A stretch of 64,000 nucleotides of DNA from Methylovulum miyakonense HT12 (GTDB taxonomy: Bacteria; Pseudomonadota; Gammaproteobacteria; Methylococcales; Methylomonadaceae): NCBI RefSeq assembly GCF_000384075.1, contig NZ_KB913025.1, positions 250,238 through 314,237 on the forward strand. The letters run 5' to 3'. Below are positions 60,101 through 64,000 of the stretch, piece after piece. The translations under genes and the position numbers were made by a program. Under the pieces are notes generated by a model. The model was given only the letters and a program-made list of their open reading frames with translations, did not search any database and was not told where the DNA came from. Numbering within the stretch: position 1 is the stretch's first letter; the number at the start of each line of letters is the position of its first letter.

Positions 60101-60886
60101 TCAACGCAAAGTTTCTACAACGCGACCGTTGAGTTGCTCCACCGCACGGGCGTTGCCGGAATACAATGCTTCAAATTGTGCAATTTGCGCCTTCGAAACA
60201 GTTATTGGACGACGCAGAACATACCAATCGACCCCTTCTGTACAAGGCGGCGTAGTCAATGAACCCGCATAGGTATAAAAAAGCCTGCTGCTAGGCAATA
60301 AATTGTAAGGATCAATAACTTCACTATCAGACTTGAACTCACCTACAACTAGGGGCGCATTATCCAAAATCTTCTGGAATTCTAGATTTTCTTTTCCCAC
60401 TTTAAAAAATACGCCGACCACAGCAAGCCTACCGCTGGGTGCCGAATGGACAAAATGCACTTCTAACGGATAGGACACGCCACTGATTGTATGCTCACTA
60501 GGCGCGTGGAAATGGAATTGCAACAGTTGATATTTTTCTCTGCCGACAAACGAGGCATTTGGATTGGCAACTATTGGCATATTTACTTTAATCGTATGCC
60601 CATTATTGCTGATGGACAAAGGAACAGCTGAATAAACAAGGTTAATACGATTAATATCAAGGTTCACGGATGGCGCAGAAATATCCACGGGAGATTGTTT
60701 TTGTCCTAAGCCACATTCTGCAAAAGGGTATAGTTCTGGAATGGGTGCGCTAACATCGGTGTTTTCCAATGCCCCCCATTCGGCCTGCTCATCGTATGTC
60801 CAATGTGGGTCATCGGCATAAGCGGCAGGGGTTATTATCGTAATAATGCTTAATAAGGTTTGCTGAATAAGTTTTTTAAAGTTCAT
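60101..60886 (-). CDS. Alpha-type carbonic anhydrase, exported
   Basis: Interconverts CO2 and bicarbonate in the periplasm. 261 residues with signal peptide (LLSIITIITPAAYA). After HWTYDEQAEWGAL comes KQSPVDIS, the zinc ligands in QLLQFHFHAPSEHTI and LEVHFVH, and AGSLTTPPCTEGVDWYVL, all alpha-CA hallmarks. It lies 15 bases after a small secreted-protein gene. G+C is lower than in the core genes to the left. Confidence 0.95.
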   Translation of the reverse strand: MNFKKLIQQTLLSIITIITPAAYADDPHWTYDEQAEWGALENTDVSAPIPELYPFAECGLGQKQSPVDISAPSVNLDINRINLVYSAVPLSISNNGHTIKVNMPIVANPNASFVGREKYQLLQFHFHAPSEHTISGVSYPLEVHFVHSAPSGRLAVVGVFFKVGKENLEFQKILDNAPLVVGEFKSDSEVIDPYNLLPSSRLFYTYAGSLTTPPCTEGVDWYVLRRPITVSKAQIAQFEALYSGNARAVEQLNGRVVETLR

Positions 60887-60901
60887 TATGTCACCTTTGT
60901 T

Positions 60902-61126
60902 TTAGCAAGTATGTTCACGGCAATAATCGGCAATGCTTGGTTTTTGCGGGGATGGTTCCGTGCTTTGTTTTTGCCCGTTTTCCTTGGCTTTCCCCACGTC
61001 TTGCTGTGGCGGGGTGGTCGCCGTACTGGTTTTGGCATCATTTGCTTGCGTTGCCTGTGTATCGGCAGCGAATGTATAAGAAGACAATGACAATAAAATT
61101 ATGCCGATAAAAGCACCATGTTTCAT
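60902..61126 (-). CDS. Small exported protein upstream of carbonic anhydrase
   Basis: 74 residues with signal peptide (AFIGIILLSLSSYTFA, cut near 21). The mature part is only about 53 residues, disordered, rich in Q, T, K and P, and ends in the Cys pair motif DYCREHTC. GGAGAGTCACTT before the ATG decides the start. Because the carbonic anhydrase gene follows after 15 bases, the two are probably co-transcribed. Function unknown. Confidence 0.7.
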   Translation of the reverse strand: MKHGAFIGIILLSLSSYTFAADTQATQANDAKTSTATTPPQQDVGKAKENGQKQSTEPSPQKPSIADYCREHTC

Positions 61127-61504
61127 AAGTGACTCTCCTATATCGTGTGATTTAGTGGATAAGTAAATCGCTGTTTCATCGCCTACCAACAAAGTTAAGG
61201 GGAACATAAGCTACATTTGCCCAGATAAAATGGGACATCAGGCAATTACTGAATAACATTTATTACGCTTGCGATTTTAACAAATTGATTTTTATTAAAA
61301 AACAAATACTGCTTTTCAATTCTATAACTGATATTACCTCCCTGTCCATGAAAAATAAAAAATTTTGCACCTACTCTTTTCGTATAAATTGAATCGAGGA
61401 GGCCAGTTCCGTTTGATTCAAACTGGCCCTTTTTTCCATCGTCCCAAGTCTGGACGGGGTTTGTAACTGCCGTCAACGCTTCAACATCCCCGTAAATAAT
61501 CAAA
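61127..61504. other. Intergenic region holding an 85-codon doubtful frame
   Basis: The minus-strand frame 61246-61503 starts with TTG and has no ribosome site; its start lies directly after a terminator hairpin. Its composition is protein-like (FFIFHGQGGNISYRIEK) but no family is recognised, so I do not call it a gene. The region also holds the promoter of the small exported protein. Confidence 0.3.
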
Positions 61505-61536
61505 ACATTACGGAACGGGCCATAAACCCGTTCCGG
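61505..61536 (-). terminator. Terminator after the DUF3144 gene
   Basis: A 9-base perfect stem (CGGAACGGG/CCCGTTCCG) with a 7-base loop, followed on the minus strand by TAATGTTTTG. It lies about 15 bases past the DUF3144 stop. Confidence 0.65.
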
Positions 61537-61551
61537 CTTTAAACTGTAAAA

Positions 61552-61857
61552 TTACCCCTCCGAATTATCGCCGCCCATATACTTCGCAAAATTCGCAATG
61601 TAATCATCCATGTGGTGTTCCAACATCAACCGGTATTGCCCGACAAAATAGGCGATGGCTTCGTCCCGGTGGCTTGCCATTTGCCCGCTGGTTTGCAGGT
61701 CGCAGGCATTCATCCACGCATCAAACCGTGCGGCGGCGAACATGATGGACGCGCAGACTTTGTCCCTAGAAGCGTCTTTGAGTTGCTCGTTGGCCAAGTG
61801 GATGTGCGCATCGGCACGGAGCAGAAACTGCTCATCGGGATTTTCTGATTCTGACAT
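61552..61857 (-). CDS. DUF3144 family protein
   Basis: 101 residues. FLLRADAHIHLANEQLKDAS near the start and SIMFAAARFDAWMNA and MLEHHMDDYIANFAKYM near the end match DUF3144, a small cytoplasmic helical family of unknown function. A hairpin follows its stop. The TauE/SafE gene upstream ends 49 bases before its start. Confidence 0.85.
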   Translation of the reverse strand: MSESENPDEQFLLRADAHIHLANEQLKDASRDKVCASIMFAAARFDAWMNACDLQTSGQMASHRDEAIAYFVGQYRLMLEHHMDDYIANFAKYMGGDNSEG

Positions 61858-61906
61858 GGGGCGGTAACCTTAGATTAAAAAGTGAGCCGCCATTGTAACA
61901 ACACCT

Positions 61907-62698
61907 TTAATGCCACAACAACTTGGCCGCCATCACCCACAACAGCACCGAGAAATAGCGTTTCAATTGTGTGGCGGGCAGTTTGTTGGCGAGTTTCGCA
62001 CCGATAGGCGCGGTCATCATGCTAGTCAGACCCACGCCGGCAAACGCGGGCAAGGACACATAACCCAAGCTCCATTCCGGCAAATTCGCCGCATCCCAAC
62101 CCAGCAAGGCGTAACTGGCGGTTCCGGCAAGCGCGATGGGCAAGCCGCAGGCGCTGGAGATTGCTACGGCATTGCGCATGGGCAGTTGCCCATAGACCAG
62201 ATACGGCACGGTCAGGGTGCCACCGCCGATACCGACGATGGCTGACATTAAGCCAATCACGGTTGCCGCCCCCATATCCAGCCATAAGGGTTGCTTGACG
62301 GCACCGGGTTTAGGCTTGAGCTGGAAAGCCATTTGCGTACCGACATAAAGCAAGAACGCCACCAAAACCAAACGTAAGGAATCGGCGGGGATTTGTTTGG
62401 CAACCACCGCCCCCGCCGCCGCGCCGACCATAATCATCGGGCTTAGGCGCGACACTTTGGCCCAGACCACCGCACCTAAACGATGATGCGCCAGCACGGA
62501 AGAAACCGCAGTCAGGGCAATAGTTGCAAGCGAGGTGGCGACCGCCATCAGCAAGGTGATGTCGGGCGGGAAGCCTTGCCCTTTAAAGAAGAACGCCAGC
62601 ACCGGAACAATGACCAAACCGCCACCGATGCCAAACAGCCCGGCCAATAGGCCAGCGAACAGCCCTAAGGCCAGGCTGGCGATAAAAATGGTAAGCAT
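61907..62698 (-). CDS. TauE/SafE family membrane transporter
   Basis: Likely exporter of sulfite or a sulfonate/organic anion. 263 residues, about eight helices in two repeats; GLFAGLLAGLFGIGGGLVIVPVL near the start and MSAIVGIGGGTLTVPYL in the middle are the paired family motifs. AAGGGGACGC before the ATG. Substrate not known from sequence. Confidence 0.93.
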   Translation of the reverse strand: MLTIFIASLALGLFAGLLAGLFGIGGGLVIVPVLAFFFKGQGFPPDITLLMAVATSLATIALTAVSSVLAHHRLGAVVWAKVSRLSPMIMVGAAAGAVVAKQIPADSLRLVLVAFLLYVGTQMAFQLKPKPGAVKQPLWLDMGAATVIGLMSAIVGIGGGTLTVPYLVYGQLPMRNAVAISSACGLPIALAGTASYALLGWDAANLPEWSLGYVSLPAFAGVGLTSMMTAPIGAKLANKLPATQLKRYFSVLLWVMAAKLLWH

Positions 62699-62712
62699 GC
62701 GTCCCCTTTAGT

Positions 62713-63252
62713 TTAACGGAACGGAGGGTAGAAAAAAGGCCGGTAATAGCCCCAGGCCGGATAGCCATAAAAGCCATTATAGGGGCCGTAACCGCCGTAA
62801 AATCCGCCACCATAATAATTGGTGGCATAATCCGGCCATAAATGCATCGCCGTAATCGTCAGCAACGGTAAACGCAGGGTCTTTTTGTCTATGGTACGTT
62901 CAATATCGCCCACCAGGGTTCCCGCAACGGTGATTGAGGTATCTTTTTCATATACCGCCGGGTCTAAAAATTCTGGCGTGGTTATGACAAACCGCCCTTG
63001 GTAGGGCTGGTCGGTCAGCGGACGGCCTTGGCTGTTTAAAGGATAAGCCAACACTTGCACCAAACTGCGCGATTGTTCATTGGCGACGTCAACAATTACG
63101 CCCCCCCAACGCACGGGCGCATTTTTGAATTTGTCAAGATGATGGATCGCTTCCAGATAAGACAAATCATACAGCGGCGCATCGCTAATCGCAGGTGGTA
63201 CCGTCGAACAGCCGTTAAGCAGCAAAAAGAGAATAAACAAACACCGTTTCAT
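62713..63252 (-). CDS. slp: Slp family outer-membrane lipoprotein
   Basis: 179 residues. Lipoprotein signal (LFILFLLLNGCSTVPPA, Cys about 15). APVRWGGVIVDVANEQSRSLVQVLAYPL and GRFVITTPEFLDPAVYEKDTSITVAGTL are the Slp core. The C-terminus is a Tyr/Gly-rich tail (GGGFYGGYGPYNGFYGYPAW) longer than in E. coli Slp. AGGAG lies upstream; ATG at 63252 is preferred to GTG at 63255. The TauE gene starts 14 bases after its stop. Confidence 0.9.
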   Translation of the reverse strand: MKRCLFILFLLLNGCSTVPPAISDAPLYDLSYLEAIHHLDKFKNAPVRWGGVIVDVANEQSRSLVQVLAYPLNSQGRPLTDQPYQGRFVITTPEFLDPAVYEKDTSITVAGTLVGDIERTIDKKTLRLPLLTITAMHLWPDYATNYYGGGFYGGYGPYNGFYGYPAWGYYRPFFYPPFR

Positions 63253-63411
63253 CACGCACTCCTAAAGATAGTTTTCGTATTTGCTATGGAGAGTCCTATT
63301 CTAGCGGAGTTCCCGCCCCTGCTCCCGCTTTTGTCATGCATTCCGCATAGCATTATTCAGCGCATTGCCCTACTATGTCGTTTTTTTGGACTTTTTTCGA
63401 TACCCATTCAA

Positions 63412-64000
63412 GTGACCGAATTAGCTTCTTTTTTTAGCCACGATGGCGCACTGGCCTCTGTCATTAAAGGTTTCCAACCGCGAGCAGGGCAACTGGAAAT
63501 GGCAAAGGCCATAGAGGCCGCCATCACTGACCGCCAGCATTTGCTCGCAGAAGCCGGTACAGGCACAGGCAAAACCTTCGCCTATCTGGTTCCCGCGATT
63601 TTATCAGGGCAAAAAGTGATTGTTTCCACAGGCACGAAAAACCTGCAAGACCAATTATTTAACAAAGATTTGCCGGTGTTGCGAAAAGCTGTGCAAACGC
63701 CGTTTATGGCGGCGTTGCTGAAAGGCCGCAGCAATTATCTGTGCACTTACCGCTTGAAAAACGCCTTAACCTCAAATCTGGGATTCAGTAAGGAAGATGC
63801 GGCGGATTTGTCAAAAATCAACGCCTGGGCCAAGCGTACCCAAACGGGCGATATCGCCGATATTGCCGATGTGCCGGAAACTAGCCAAGTGTGGTATCTG
63901 GCGACTTCGACGGTGGAAAATTGCCTAGGCCAAGATTGCCCCGATTACGCCGACTGTTTTCTGGTCAAAGCCCGCAAGAAAGCCCAAGAAGCCGAAGTGC
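63412..64000 (+). CDS. yoaA: ATP-dependent helicase of the YoaA/DinG family (3' end outside window)
   Basis: Superfamily 2 Fe-S helicase acting in DNA repair. About 196 codons visible. FQPRAGQLEMAKAIEAAI, Walker A LLAEAGTGTGKTFAYLVPA and motif Ia region VSTGTKNLQDQLFNKDLP; Cys positions in SNYLCTYRL, NCLGQDCPDYADCF would bind the Fe-S cluster. It starts at GTG 63412 (VTELASFF), by agreement with the family; no strong ribosome site. Divergent from slp, with about 160 bases between. Confidence 0.88.
   Translation, partial: MTELASFFSHDGALASVIKGFQPRAGQLEMAKAIEAAITDRQHLLAEAGTGTGKTFAYLVPAILSGQKVIVSTGTKNLQDQLFNKDLPVLRKAVQTPFMAALLKGRSNYLCTYRLKNALTSNLGFSKEDAADLSKINAWAKRTQTGDIADIADVPETSQVWYLATSTVENCLGQDCPDYADCFLVKARKKAQEAEV

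Noticed and set aside
61246-61503. 85-codon minus-strand frame
   Set aside because: TTG start directly after a terminator, no ribosome site, no recognised family; kept only as a note for the region.

Overview
The window looks like chromosomal DNA of a gammaproteobacterium. The block rpsU-yqeY-dnaG-rpoD-tRNA(CAU), with tsaD and plsY alongside, the prmB-aroC pair, HtpX, EttA, TusD/TusC and a BepA-like protease are all typical of that class. An exosortase with a PEP-CTERM substrate, a KpsC/D/E-type capsule locus and a MoxR/Bat operon fit an environmental, envelope-rich lineage such as Methylococcales methanotrophs. That assignment is inference: no methane oxidation gene lies in the window.

Layout. 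1-1534: 5' part of lon (minus). 1667-15255: a minus-strand surface polysaccharide locus. In transcription order it holds a trypsin-like protease, an EpsB-type polyprenyl-phosphate sugar transferase, an exosortase fused to an EpsI domain, KpsE-like and KpsD-like export proteins, rfbC-rfbB-rfbD-rfbA (dTDP-L-rhamnose), a glycosyltransferase and a two-module KpsC-like protein. 15491-20710: a MoxR-DUF58-DUF4381-BatA-BatB operon (minus), whose last gene ends just upstream of the protease gene. 20899-30890: prfC, a PEP-CTERM protein with a good sigma-54-type promoter, ettA, a PAS/SpoIIE phosphatase, a YcgN-family protein, a MerR/B12-binding regulator and a sorbosone-dehydrogenase-like protein. 31010-41146: htpX, a small secreted protein, DUF2760 and Hsp70 genes, ssb, a TPR lipoprotein, prmB-aroC and two exported proteins. 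41176-44599: metF, ahcY and metK, enzymes of methyl-group and S-adenosylmethionine metabolism. 44668-50827: tRNA, rpoD, dnaG, yqeY, rpsU, tsaD and plsY. 51082-54382: four sulfotransferase genes in A+T-rich DNA, followed by a decayed type I restriction specificity (hsdS) tail. 55231-64000: dmeF-like metal exporter, a candidate small RNA, bepA, tusD-tusC, secreted proteins, alpha-carbonic anhydrase, DUF3144, TauE/SafE, Slp and the start of a YoaA/DinG helicase.

How it fits together. The left third builds and exports a rhamnose-containing surface polysaccharide. It combines capsule-type export proteins (KpsC/D/E) with exosortase-type assembly proteins (EpsB, XrtA-EpsI); the PEP-CTERM protein at 22.9-23.6 kb is a likely exosortase client. 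KpsM/KpsT are not in the window. The kpsD-kpsE pair has almost only G or C at third codon positions, unlike its neighbours, and the change falls inside kpsD, which suggests a recombination mosaic. The sulfotransferase cluster is the other region that looks acquired. The rest is mostly ordinary housekeeping sequence.
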